In this document: in pieces, positions 51,305 to 59,608 of the stretch
Numbering within the stretch: the first letter of the stretch is position 1
Layout of the letters: each line of letters begins with the position of its first letter
Source of the DNA: Adhaeribacter soli
Lineage (GTDB): Bacteria > Bacteroidota > Bacteroidia > Cytophagales > Hymenobacteraceae
Direction: 5' to 3'
Length of the DNA stretch: 64,000 nucleotides
NCBI RefSeq assembly: GCF_008727925.1
Contig: NZ_VTWT01000007.1
Coordinates: forward strand, 286,417 to 350,416
Translations under genes and position numbers: made by a program
Notes under the pieces: model-generated
Database searches by the model: none
What the model saw: only the letters and a program-made list of their open reading frames with translations
Told to the model about the DNA's origin: nothing

Positions 51305-52708
51305 ATGAAATACGATGTAACTGTTATCGGTTCCGGCCCCGGGGGCTACGTGGCGGCAATCCGCTGTGCACAGCTGGGCATGAAAACCGCTATAATTGAA
51401 AAATACAATGTTTTGGGTGGTACCTGCTTAAATGTGGGTTGTATTCCTTCCAAAGCGCTTTTAGATTCTTCCGAGCATTTCCACAACGCTGCCCATACTT
51501 TCAAGGAGCACGGCATTGAGCTGGAAAACCTGCAGGTAAATCTGGAGCAGATGATCAACCGTAAGGCCGGCGTTGTAAAATCGAATAACGACGGGATTAC
51601 TTATTTAATGAAGAAGAACAAGATCGATGTGTACAACGGTCTGGGTTCTTTCGTGAATAAAAACAAAATTAAAGTAACGCCGGAAAGTGGCGAAGCCCAG
51701 GAAATTGAAACCGAAAAAGTGATTATCGCGACGGGTTCCAAGCCAACGGTGCTGCCTTTCCTGCCGGTAGATAAAGAGCGCATCATTACTTCCACCGAAG
51801 CCCTGAAACTGAAAGAAGTTCCGAAGCACATGATCATCATTGGTGGCGGTGTGATCGGTCTGGAATTAGGTTCGGTGTATGCGCGCTTAGGTTCTAAAAT
51901 CACCGTAGTAGAGTTCCTGGATTCCATTATCCCGACCATGGACCGCGCTTTGGGTAAAGAATTGCAGCGCGTTCTGAAGAAAACTTTAGGCTTCGAATTC
52001 TTCTTCCAGCATAAAGTAACCGGCGCCACCAATACCGGCGAAGGCGTAAAAGTAACGGCCGAAAACCCGAAAGGCGAAACCGTTACCTTCGAAGGCGATT
52101 ACTGCCTGGTTTCTATTGGTCGTAAGCCGTACACCGATGGTCTGAACCTGGAAGCTGCCGGCGTACAAATGGCCGAACGCGGAATGATTGCCGTGAACGA
52201 TCACCTGGAAACCAACGTACCGGGCATTTTCGCCATTGGCGACGTAGTTCGTGGCGCGATGCTGGCTCACAAAGCCGAAGAAGAAGGCGTATTGGTAGCG
52301 GAATACATGGCCGGTCAGAAACCTCACATTAACTACAACCTGATCCCGGGTGTGGTGTATACCTGGCCGGAAGTAGCAGGCGTTGGTTTCACCGAAGAGC
52401 AACTGAAAGAGCAGGGCCGCGCTTACAAAACCGGTTCGTTTCCTTTCAAAGCCTCTGGTCGTGCCAAAGCTTCCATGGATACCGACGGTTTCGTGAAAGT
52501 ACTGGCCGATAAGAATACTGACGAGATTTTAGGCGTACACATGATCGGACCGCGTATTGCCGACTTAATTGCCGAAGCCGTAGTTGCGATGGAATTCCGG
52601 GCTTCCGCGGAAGACATTGCAAGAATGAGCCACGCGCACCCGACCTACACCGAAGCGATGAAAGAAGCCTGCTTAGCCGCCACGGAAAACCGTGCGATCC
52701 ATATTTAA
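51305..52708 (+). CDS. lpd: Dihydrolipoyl dehydrogenase (E3)
   Basis: 467 aa flavoprotein reoxidising the lipoyl arms of 2-oxoacid dehydrogenases and the glycine cleavage system with NAD+. FAD-binding 'VIGSGPGGYVAAI', redox disulfide 'GGTCLNVGCIPSKALL', NAD-binding 'IIGGGVIGLELGSVYARLG', second FAD motif 'NVPGIFAIGDV' and the C-terminal interface His-Glu 'HAHPTYTEAMKEA' are all present. Third gene of the 2-oxoglutarate dehydrogenase group; the only E3 in the window, so it may also serve the fused E1 complex and GcvP. Confidence 0.98.
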   Translation: MKYDVTVIGSGPGGYVAAIRCAQLGMKTAIIEKYNVLGGTCLNVGCIPSKALLDSSEHFHNAAHTFKEHGIELENLQVNLEQMINRKAGVVKSNNDGITYLMKKNKIDVYNGLGSFVNKNKIKVTPESGEAQEIETEKVIIATGSKPTVLPFLPVDKERIITSTEALKLKEVPKHMIIIGGGVIGLELGSVYARLGSKITVVEFLDSIIPTMDRALGKELQRVLKKTLGFEFFFQHKVTGATNTGEGVKVTAENPKGETVTFEGDYCLVSIGRKPYTDGLNLEAAGVQMAERGMIAVNDHLETNVPGIFAIGDVVRGAMLAHKAEEEGVLVAEYMAGQKPHINYNLIPGVVYTWPEVAGVGFTEEQLKEQGRAYKTGSFPFKASGRAKASMDTDGFVKVLADKNTDEILGVHMIGPRIADLIAEAVVAMEFRASAEDIARMSHAHPTYTEAMKEACLAATENRAIHI

Positions 52709-52709
52709 C

Positions 52710-52747
52710 AAATCTGGAAATTTGAAGATGTGAAAATTTGAAAATTG
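52710..52747 (+). repeat. 8-nt-period tract directly after lpd
   Basis: Octads AAATCTGG AAATTTGA AGATGTGA AAATTTGA AAATTG, starting 1 nt after the stop codon. Confidence 0.8.
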
Positions 52748-52783
52748 TTTTTAGATTCAACATCATCAGTTTTCTTTTACTGA

Positions 52784-52821
52784 AATGCCTCCTGGTACTG
52801 CCATTCCGGGAGGTATTTTTT
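52784..52821 (+). terminator. Hairpin terminator after lpd
   Basis: AATGCCTCCTGG (52784-52795) pairs with CCGGGAGGTATT (52806-52817) with two mismatches, followed by a T-run. Confidence 0.75.
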
Positions 52822-52920
52822 TGCCCTGATTTTTTTGAGGGTTTGGGATAGCTTTAGGGTTTAAAATGACTATTTTAAGGTTCTCATAAGATAGCTTGAT
52901 GGCTTTTTAAATTTTACGAC

Positions 52921-53205
52921 ATGGATGTAAGAGATCAGTTAACTGAAAAGATAACTGAGGTTTTAACGACTATTGAAGGGTATAAAAATCTAAATGGAAT
53001 TACATGGTTCTATGAAGAGGCAACGACTGTTTTGTTTAGGCTTCAGGAAAAAGTTATAAATGGGGAGAAGATAAAATTAGAACTACAGAATTCACTTTTT
53101 TATCTTATTACTATCACTGATAGGCTATCAGAAGATTCAATACTTAGCAAACAACTTTGGAAAATTGATTCCTTAATCAAAGACTATATTTGGGAAAGGT
53201 TCTAA
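52921..53205 (+). CDS. AT-rich orphan gene, unknown (94 aa)
   Basis: ATG 52921. Predicted all-helical, charged, no signal or membrane segment ('MDVRDQLTEKITEVLTTIEG', 'YEEATTVLFRLQEKVINGEK', 'DRLSEDSILSKQLWKIDSLI'). The coding sequence is visibly richer in A and T and in AAA/AAT/TTA codons than its neighbours, which suggests horizontal acquisition. No family recognised; size and composition resemble small immunity or regulatory proteins, but nothing in the sequence shows this. Confidence that it is coding is moderate. Confidence 0.6.
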   Translation: MDVRDQLTEKITEVLTTIEGYKNLNGITWFYEEATTVLFRLQEKVINGEKIKLELQNSLFYLITITDRLSEDSILSKQLWKIDSLIKDYIWERF

Positions 53206-53361
53206 TTCCGATTCTAAACCGAAACTAATTTAATTGCCCTTTGCTGGAATAAATTGAATTACTATGCCTTTCGGGGCATGGAGCAGCATAACCCAACCCC
53301 ACCAGAATCAGTATGCAACAACACCTGAAAACTACTTATGTTTAAAGGCAAAACATACTTC

Positions 53362-54444
53362 ATGAAAAAACACCTCAACCTCGAATTCAACGAGAAGCTA
53401 AGCATAAACAAAGCCGGCAAGCACGTGCGCGACGGGCTTTCTACGGCCATCATTTTAGGCGACAACCTCTGGATTGCCTGTGACGAACGGAGCAGCCTCG
53501 AACGCCTCACCCGCACCGATAAGGACACCTTCGGCAATCACCAATCCTTCGATTTAACCGAGTTCCTGGAATTGCCCGATGCCGACAGCGAAATAGATGT
53601 GGAAGGCCTTGGGTTTGAAGACCATTACCTGTGGCTCGTAGGTTCGCATAGCCTGGCCCGGAAGAAACCCAGAAAAGCCGATACGCCGGAAAAACAGATC
53701 AAGCGGCTGGCGAAAGTAAAAGACGATCCGAACCGCTATTTGCTGGCGCGTATTCCGATGGTGAAAGACAAGGAAACCGGCGAATACGTATTGCGCAAAG
53801 AATGCCCGCACCCCGATATCCCGAACGTGAAATTGCACGCTGCCCAACTGGTAAGCTACGGCGATAAAAACAAATTAATGAGCGTACTGGCCAACGATAT
53901 TCACCTGAAACCTTTCCTGAACATTCCCGGCAAAGACAACGGTTTCGATATTGAAGGCCTGGCCTTGAGCAAAGAAAAGATCTTTATCGGTTTGCGCGGT
54001 CCGGTTTTGCGGGGTTGGGCCATGATCCTGGAAGTGGCGATCGAGGATACCAAATCGGCGCATTTCAAGCTGAAACCCATCGGCGAAAAAGGCGCATTCT
54101 ACAAAAAGCATTTCCTGCACCTGGAAGGCATGGGCATCCGGGAATTACGCGTAATTAAAAACGATCTGCTTATTCTGGCCGGCCCTACCATGGATCTGGA
54201 CGGAACCATTTCGGTTTACCGGTGGAAAGATGCCATGAAGCAGGAGTCAGAAGCCATGGTGCACCGCAAAGAACTGGAACGCTTATTCGACGTGCCGCAT
54301 GGCTCCGGCGATACCAGCGGCCAGGACAAAGCCGAAGGCATGGCACTCTACGACGAGAGCCACGTATTAATTGTATTCGACAGCCCAACAGAAAAACGGA
54401 AAACCGGAGATAACGGAGTAGTAGCCGATATTTATAAACTCTGA
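53362..54444 (+). CDS. DUF3616 domain protein
   Basis: 360 aa from ATG 53362 ('MKKHLNLEFNEKLSINKAGKHVRDGLS'). DUF3616 pattern: 'STAIILGDNLWIACDERSSLERL', 'DVEGLGFEDHYLWLVGSHSLARKK', 'GFDIEGLALSKEKIFIGLRGPVLRGWA' and 'DKAEGMALYDESHVLIVFDSP', suggesting a propeller-like fold. No signal peptide. The family's biochemical role is not established. It begins 157 nt after the AT-rich gene and ends 75 nt before the phospholipase gene on the same strand. Confidence 0.88.
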   Translation: MKKHLNLEFNEKLSINKAGKHVRDGLSTAIILGDNLWIACDERSSLERLTRTDKDTFGNHQSFDLTEFLELPDADSEIDVEGLGFEDHYLWLVGSHSLARKKPRKADTPEKQIKRLAKVKDDPNRYLLARIPMVKDKETGEYVLRKECPHPDIPNVKLHAAQLVSYGDKNKLMSVLANDIHLKPFLNIPGKDNGFDIEGLALSKEKIFIGLRGPVLRGWAMILEVAIEDTKSAHFKLKPIGEKGAFYKKHFLHLEGMGIRELRVIKNDLLILAGPTMDLDGTISVYRWKDAMKQESEAMVHRKELERLFDVPHGSGDTSGQDKAEGMALYDESHVLIVFDSPTEKRKTGDNGVVADIYKL

Positions 54445-54518
54445 AAACGGTAAGTTTGGAGCCGCTAAAACCGACCTTTGCCAGATTTTGATCCGGTGGC
54501 ACACTGGCCTTGGGGTAA

Positions 54519-55808
54519 ATGCGTAGGAAAGAAGTAAACAAAACTGGTTTGCTTCAGAAGATCTTATTTTCCTTTGCAGTTATTTTGCTTTCCACCGGCT
54601 GCTTGCAGCTGCAGGCTTATTCGGTGCTTACACACCAGGCCATGATCGATGCAGTATGGAGCAAAGAGATCGTGCCGGTGCTGGAAGAACGGTTTCCGGG
54701 AGCTTCTGCCGGGGAACTGAAAGAGGCGCACGCCTACGCATACGGCGGCGCCATTGTGCCCGATATGGGGTATTATCCCTTCGGAAGCCGCTTCTTTACC
54801 GACCTGGTGCATTACGTACGCACCGGCGATTTTACCCGGAATTTAATTTCTGAAGCAACGAACCGCAACGAACTGGCTTTTGCTCTGGGTGCGCTGGCGC
54901 ATTACCACGGCGATATTCAGGGGCACAAACTGGCAACCAACCTGAGTGTGCCGCTGGTTTATCCTAAAACCGGCAAGCACTTTGGCCATGTAGTTACCTA
55001 CGAAGATGATCCGGTAGCGCACATGCGTATGGAATTCGGGTTTGATGTGCTGCAGGCGGCCCGGGGCAATTATGCGCCCCAAGCTTACCGCGATTTTATT
55101 GGCTTTAAAGTGGCCGGAAATGCATTGGAACGGGCATTTTATAAAACGTACGGACTTCGACTCAAACAAATTTTTGTGTACCTGCCGCTGGCTGCGCTCG
55201 TTTTCAAAGTCTCGGTGAAAGTTGTTTTGCCGTTTTTTACCGGCATTGCCTGGGAGTGGATAGATAAAGACGCGCTGAAAAATAAAGACGGCACCGCAAA
55301 CCAGAAAGTAGCGCATTTGCTCCGCCGAAGCAGTTTTGACGAAATGCTTCTCCGGAATAGCGATGGGCCTAGCCTTTCGACCAAGCTTTTAGCTATGGGT
55401 TTCAGGTTTGTGCCTAAGGTCGGATTGCTGAAGACGCTCAATTTCAAGATTCCCACCTCCGAAGCCGAAAGCCTTTTTGCGGACAGCTTTGATGCGGCCC
55501 TGCACCAATACCGCTTTTCGCTGCAAAGCCTGCCGGAAAATCTGCCTGCTTTAACCGATTACAACCTCGATACCGGTTTTGAAGCGCATAGAGGCGAATA
55601 TTCTCTGGCGGATGAAACGTATTCGCGCTTACTCCTGAAACTCTCCGACAAAGGTTTTAAAACTGCTCCGGCTACGTTGAGCGCCGACGGCCTTCACTAT
55701 TTTGCCACGCAGCCACCATCCGATTGCCGCATGGAGAAAAAGCAGTGCCGCAAAACCAAAGCCATGCTGCAACAGCTGCAACAAATAAATAAGCCAGGCA
55801 ATAAATAA
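54519..55808 (+). CDS. Zinc-dependent phospholipase C family protein
   Basis: 429 aa with an N-terminal export signal and a possible lipobox ('FSFAVILLSTGCLQLQ'). Zinc-binding pattern of the PLC-zn family: 'YSVLTHQAMIDAVW' (His), 'AYGGAIVPDMGYYPFGSR' (Asp), 'DLVHYVRTG' (His), 'ALGALAHYHGDIQGH' (His-x3-Asp). This suggests a periplasmic or surface hydrolase of phospholipid head groups, but substrate and even activity are unproven for this branch. It is followed 73 nt later by a TVP38-family membrane protein on the same strand. Confidence 0.87.
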   Translation: MRRKEVNKTGLLQKILFSFAVILLSTGCLQLQAYSVLTHQAMIDAVWSKEIVPVLEERFPGASAGELKEAHAYAYGGAIVPDMGYYPFGSRFFTDLVHYVRTGDFTRNLISEATNRNELAFALGALAHYHGDIQGHKLATNLSVPLVYPKTGKHFGHVVTYEDDPVAHMRMEFGFDVLQAARGNYAPQAYRDFIGFKVAGNALERAFYKTYGLRLKQIFVYLPLAALVFKVSVKVVLPFFTGIAWEWIDKDALKNKDGTANQKVAHLLRRSSFDEMLLRNSDGPSLSTKLLAMGFRFVPKVGLLKTLNFKIPTSEAESLFADSFDAALHQYRFSLQSLPENLPALTDYNLDTGFEAHRGEYSLADETYSRLLLKLSDKGFKTAPATLSADGLHYFATQPPSDCRMEKKQCRKTKAMLQQLQQINKPGNK

Positions 55809-55881
55809 AAAACAGTATCCTTTCCTACCCAAAAAACCGTAAAACGCTTCGATCTTCTCCCGCAACAAACCAATCCGGCAT

Positions 55882-56598
55882 TTGAAACCTGAAAAAGAAG
55901 AAAAATCGGGCAAGCTACCGCTCTATCTTACCTTAGGCATAGTTTTAAGCATACTGGCAGCGTATTTTTTCTGGCCGGCCTTCGGCGAAACCGTGCGCGA
56001 AGGCTGGGAAGTATTGCTTTCGGGTGACCAGGAAAGAATTTCTGACTGGGTGATGCAATTTGGTTTCTGGGGGCCGTTCTTTATCATTCTGTTTATGGTG
56101 CTGCAAATGTTTTTGTTTGTAGTAAATGTAATGCTGCTGATAATTGTAGCGGTGCTGGCTTATGGTCCGGTCTGGGGTTCCTTGCTTTCGCTGTCCGGAA
56201 TTATAATTGCTTCTGTAATTGGTTATTTTATTGGAAAGGTGTGGGGAAGTAAAGTGGTGCATAAATTTATTGGCAGGAAATCCTCCGCCAAAGTAGAAGC
56301 CGCAATAGCGCGTTACGGCATCTGGGCGGTAATTATTGCGCGTGTTTCGCCCTTTCTTTCCAACGATGCCATCAGTTTTATAGCCGGTGCCGGCAATATG
56401 CCTTTTCTGAAATATATGGGAGCAACCATCGCCGGTATTACGCCGCTCATCGCTTTCATTGCCTTTCTGGGTAACGATTTGGAACAGCTTAAAACCGGCC
56501 TGATCTGGGTGTCGGTGGTATCAATTCTGGGCTTCATCATCTACTATTTCTACGACCGCAACAAGCGAAAGAAAGCCGGCAAGATTGAAAAACGGTAG
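55882..56598 (+). CDS. TVP38/TMEM64 family (DedA-like) membrane protein
   Basis: 238 aa, TTG start at 55882 ('MKPEKEEKSGKLPLYLTLGI'). Five to six membrane segments with the VTT-domain features: 'GPFFIILFMVLQMFLFVVNVMLLI', 'GPVWGSLLSLSGIIIASVIGYFIGK' and 'RVSPFLSNDAISFIAGAGNMPFLKYM'. VTT-domain proteins are lipid scramblases or transporters in characterised cases. Placement after a phospholipase-like gene hints at envelope lipid turnover; this is inference. Confidence 0.87.
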   Translation: MKPEKEEKSGKLPLYLTLGIVLSILAAYFFWPAFGETVREGWEVLLSGDQERISDWVMQFGFWGPFFIILFMVLQMFLFVVNVMLLIIVAVLAYGPVWGSLLSLSGIIIASVIGYFIGKVWGSKVVHKFIGRKSSAKVEAAIARYGIWAVIIARVSPFLSNDAISFIAGAGNMPFLKYMGATIAGITPLIAFIAFLGNDLEQLKTGLIWVSVVSILGFIIYYFYDRNKRKKAGKIEKR

Positions 56599-56677
56599 GC
56601 TTTAAATGTGGGAAAAGTACTGAAAAACAGTAGGCTTCAGCCATAAAAAAGCAGCCCCGGTATATGGATATTTGCTT

Positions 56678-56728
56678 GACGGGATTTATAATCCCGTCTT
56701 TACCGAGCCGTGGGATTTGTAATCCCAC
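56678..56728. repeat. Two GGGATT/AATCCC palindromes
   Basis: GACGGGATT tat AATCCCGTC (56678-56698) and GTGGGATT tgt AATCCCAC (56710-56728), back to back between convergent genes. They look like a dispersed-repeat family. Confidence 0.8.
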
Positions 56729-56767
56729 TTTCTAAAAATTAACTTGACTATGTATTTGTCACTGCAT

Positions 56768-56809
56768 AAAAAACAGCCCCGGTGTCATCAGACACCGGGG
56801 CTGTTTTTT
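56768..56809. terminator. Perfect 19-bp bidirectional terminator
   Basis: Stem 56768-56786 / 56791-56809 (outer AAAAAACAGCCCCGG) with loop ATCA, between convergent genes. Confidence 0.92.
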
Positions 56810-56837
56810 GTAATAGGTCTAAATTTAAAGATCGAAA

Positions 56838-57494
56838 TTAATGGCTACCGGCCGAGCTTCCTTCCTCGTTCGGATTCTGGCGGGTACGGGGCGGGAACTC
56901 GCCGGCGTGCATGTGGTCGCCGCCGCTTTTCAGTTTTCCGGGAGGGGTACCCCCTTCGTAGCCTTTATAGGCATCCGGCGTGCCGGAGGTTCCGGAACTG
57001 CTGCCGCTGCCCTTGCTCTTATTCTTTATCCAGGCATTCTGGTTGTTGCCCCTGTGCGGATCGTTATAAGTGGATTGGCCTTTATGATCGGATTGCGGGC
57101 CATGGCCGGCGCCCCCGCTGCTTTTTCCGCCGCCGTTACCTTCGGTTTTACCGCCCATGTGGTTGGCCACGCCGCCTTCACGCTTCACCGATTGGTCTTG
57201 CTTCCCGGTTAACGGGTCTACGCGGAAATCGTCGCCTAAATGAAGGCCGGTTGTCCGCTCTTCACTGCGTTGGTCGCGGCTGGAGCCGTCCTTTAAACTG
57301 CCATGGCCGCGAACTTCGCCGGCTTCGGTATGGGAGCGGATGCTATTTTCCGGCGTTTCGGCTTTGGCGCCCTGTTCGCCGGCTAAGCTTTGCCGTTCGC
57401 CCGGTCCGCCACCCTGACGGCCTTCTTTATTTCCATGTCCGGCGGTGTGGTCGCGGTGACCACGTTCGCCACTTTCTTGCTTCTTATTTTTCAT
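56838..57494 (-). CDS. Disordered hydrophilic stress-type protein (218 aa)
   Basis: ATG 57494 ('MKNKKQESGERGHRDHTAGHG'). Almost free of hydrophobic residues; rich in Gly, Ser, Lys, His, Glu and Asn with repeated 'GHG', 'GGG' and 'HRGNN' phrases, and no membrane or signal segment. It resembles the hydrophilins and small KGG-type stress proteins that accumulate on desiccation or osmotic stress; no defined family is claimed. It lies in a run of small stress-type genes (57.7-60.4 kb). Clean signal on the other strand was considered and rejected. Confidence 0.7.
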   Translation of the reverse strand: MKNKKQESGERGHRDHTAGHGNKEGRQGGGPGERQSLAGEQGAKAETPENSIRSHTEAGEVRGHGSLKDGSSRDQRSEERTTGLHLGDDFRVDPLTGKQDQSVKREGGVANHMGGKTEGNGGGKSSGGAGHGPQSDHKGQSTYNDPHRGNNQNAWIKNKSKGSGSSSGTSGTPDAYKGYEGGTPPGKLKSGGDHMHAGEFPPRTRQNPNEEGSSAGSH

Positions 57495-57742
57495 AGCTTT
57501 CAATTTTAAGTGAATCGAAATGCGGTAAACGCTTTAAAAAGCTGCCGCATTAATACTTTACGAACCACCGTCACCCAGGTTCTTGCGGGCTTTGCACTTC
57601 TTAATTAAATGCTTATCATTTTCTGAAGTAATCCGGCCTTTTAAATGAAACCAGACCCTACGCTTATCCGATATAGAAAGTCCGGGGCTTTATGTGCGCC
57701 GCTTTTCCAGTACTACCTTCAACCTTTAATTTTTTTTATATT

Positions 57743-58066
57743 ATGAGAAATCCAAACAATCCATCTTCTATGCACAACAGCTATCAGGAAGGCAGTTCAA
57801 ACCAAAATATGGGCTCCAACATCGGCGGGTCTTCGAACATAGGCGGTAGCTCCGGCTTCGATTCCGGTTCTTCTTCGGGTATGATGAACAACCTGAACAA
57901 AATTCCGGACATGCTGAAACAGGCCGGCAATTCGGTTACCAAATCGGTGGGCAACTTAAGCACTACCCAGAAAGTTATTGGCGGCGCTTTACTGGTGCTG
58001 GGAGCCGGCTGGTTATCGACCCGTTCCAAAAACGACTTCGGCCACCGCAAAACCGGCCGCCGGTAA
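57743..58066 (+). CDS. Ser/Gly/Asn-rich small protein with one membrane segment (107 aa)
   Basis: ATG 57743 ('MRNPNNPSSMHNSYQEGSSNQN'). The N-terminal ~50 residues are low-complexity Ser/Gly/Asn; then 'IPDMLKQAGNSVTKSVGNLSTTQ'; one hydrophobic helix 'VIGGALLVLGAGWLS' near residues 82-96; and a basic tail 'RSKNDFGHRKTGRR'. No named family. It is divergent from the hydrophilic protein gene across a 248-nt gap with no recognised promoter, and ends in a perfect terminator. Confidence 0.6.
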   Translation: MRNPNNPSSMHNSYQEGSSNQNMGSNIGGSSNIGGSSGFDSGSSSGMMNNLNKIPDMLKQAGNSVTKSVGNLSTTQKVIGGALLVLGAGWLSTRSKNDFGHRKTGRR

Positions 58067-58081
58067 GCTAATACATAATGC

Positions 58082-58119
58082 AAACAAAAAGCCCGGTAGT
58101 TTTACCGGGCTTTTTGTTT
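58082..58119. terminator. Perfect 17-bp hairpin terminator
   Basis: AAACAAAAAGCCCGGTA (58082-58098) and its complement (58103-58119) with a 4-nt loop. It faces the convergent msrA-like gene as well. Confidence 0.92.
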
Positions 58120-58322
58120 ATAATAATTTCAATATTGAAGAAAGTAGATCCTAAATAAGCATGGAGTTAGCAAGCTGGTAATCAATTTAGGTAGCCGAAC
58201 CTTAAATTTCAAACAGATTGCTCGCGGCTTCAGCCCTGATTCTAGCTGAAGTTTTAATGAACAAGCGTTTTCCTGTACAAGAATCTATTGCTGTTTGCTA
58301 TAGCTAACGGTTAGCATATTTT

Positions 58323-58799
58323 CTAAACGAGCTGTAAAGCTTTATGTCCGCGCTTTTCCAGATATTGCTGATGGTATTCTTCGGCCCGGTAAAAAGTGGC
58401 AGCCGGACAGATCTGAGTTACAATTGGTCGGTTCAGGTATTTGGTAGTTTGCTGCAGGAAAGCCCGGGAGGTTTGCGCGGCTTCGTTCTGCGAAGGGCTA
58501 TGGTAGAAAATGGCCGAACGGTACTGCGAACCAACATCGGAGCCCTGGCGGTTCAGCGTGGTAGGGTCATGAAGTTGCCAGAAAGCTTCCAGCAATTCAT
58601 CGTAAGAAACCTGCGACGGATCGTAAAGCACTTCCACTGCTTCGGCATGGCCGGTAGTGTCCGAACAGACTTCTTCGTAGGTGGGGCTTTCGGAGGTGCC
58701 CCCCATGTAGCCCACACACGTGGCTGTTACACCTTTAAGCTGCCGGAAAACAGCTTCAACCCCCCAAAAATTGCCGGCCGCAAAAGTGGCTTTCTCCAT
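58323..58799 (-). CDS. msrA: MsrA-family protein lacking the catalytic cysteine
   Basis: 158 aa, clearly MsrA by sequence ('ATFAAGNFWGVEAVFRQLKG', 'GYMGGTSESPTYEEVCSDTTGHAEAVEV', 'DVGSQYRSAIFYHSPSQ'). MsrA reduces methionine-S-sulfoxide using the Cys of GCFWG. Here that residue (position 10) is Asn, codon AAT, while the surrounding motif, the Glu of GHAEAVEV and the Asp/Tyr of DVGSQYRS are intact. A Cys remains near the C-terminus ('VTQICPAATFYRAEE'). Canonical reductase chemistry should therefore be lost; the protein may bind sulfoxides without reduction or use another residue. The start at 58799 leaves no room for a missing exon or frame error. Confidence 0.9.
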   Translation of the reverse strand: MEKATFAAGNFWGVEAVFRQLKGVTATCVGYMGGTSESPTYEEVCSDTTGHAEAVEVLYDPSQVSYDELLEAFWQLHDPTTLNRQGSDVGSQYRSAIFYHSPSQNEAAQTSRAFLQQTTKYLNRPIVTQICPAATFYRAEEYHQQYLEKRGHKALQLV

Positions 58800-58990
58800 A
58801 CCGCTAAAATAAAAGTTTGTACTACGAAACAGGTTTATGAATACTGGCTTGGAGTATACATGCGTATAAATACCTCCCCCGGGACTTATACGGCTCAGTT
58901 AAATTTAAGTAAACAAAATTTTAAATTTTTTTAAATAATGTATGAACCCGGCAAAGTAAAAGCAGTAAAAGCAAGGGCAACAACAAGGCT

Positions 58991-59479
58991 ATGGAAGAAT
59001 TTTTCGAGGCGTTACTGGGTACCCAGGGTGATATTACTTGGTGGCAAATGGGTCTCCGCGCCGTTATCGTGTTTATTGCCGCCCTGATAATCCTGCGCAC
59101 CGGCGACCGGCGGGTATTTGGTAAAAACACGGCTCTTGACATTGTAATGGGCATCGTGCTGGGCTCGGTACTGAGCCGGGCCATAACCGGCAATGCCCCT
59201 TTCGGGCCGGCGCTTTTTACTTCGGTGGTTTTAATGGGGCTGCACCGGATTACCGCTTACTTTGCCTTTCACTATCCTAAATTCGGTAAACTGGTTAAGG
59301 GCCGGGAACTGCAACTCATAAAGAACGGGCAATTTCAGGAAGACGCCCTGGCGCAAGCCAAAATTACGAGAAACGACCTGGAGGAAGCTACCCGCCAAAA
59401 CAGCGTAGAAAACCTGCAACAGGTGAAAGATGCCTTTATTGAGCGGAACGGCAGCATCAGTATTATTAAAGCCGACTAA
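58991..59479 (+). CDS. YetF/DUF421 family membrane protein
   Basis: 162 aa. Three membrane segments in the N-terminal half ('MGLRAVIVFIAALIILRTG', 'ALDIVMGIVLGSVLSRAITG', 'PALFTSVVLMGLHRITAYF') and the cytosolic YetF domain ('LVKGRELQLIKNGQFQEDALAQAKITRNDLEEATRQ', about 95-140). Function of the family is unclear; in Bacillus some members affect spore germination. It lies among small stress-type genes. Confidence 0.88.
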   Translation: MEEFFEALLGTQGDITWWQMGLRAVIVFIAALIILRTGDRRVFGKNTALDIVMGIVLGSVLSRAITGNAPFGPALFTSVVLMGLHRITAYFAFHYPKFGKLVKGRELQLIKNGQFQEDALAQAKITRNDLEEATRQNSVENLQQVKDAFIERNGSISIIKAD

Positions 59480-59608
59480 ACAAACCCGATTCATTCTTTA
59501 AGTGATTTTTACGATCCTGCTTTTCGGCGCTGAAACAACCGTAGTATCTGCTTTGCGTTTATGTTGTACTACGTTTATGGGGCTAATTTTTAACCAACAG
59601 AAAAGATC

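Noticed and set aside
56744..57496. 250-aa and 123-aa plus-strand frames opposite the hydrophilic protein
   Set aside because: They are shadows caused by GC-rich Gly/Ser codons; the Arg/Cys/Trp-rich or hydrophobic translations are typical of antisense frames and they overlap a perfect terminator.
58770..58772. Sequencing error explaining the Asn in MsrA
   Set aside because: AAT differs from TGT and TGC at two or more positions and the frame is otherwise perfect, so a single error is unlikely; raw reads would settle it.
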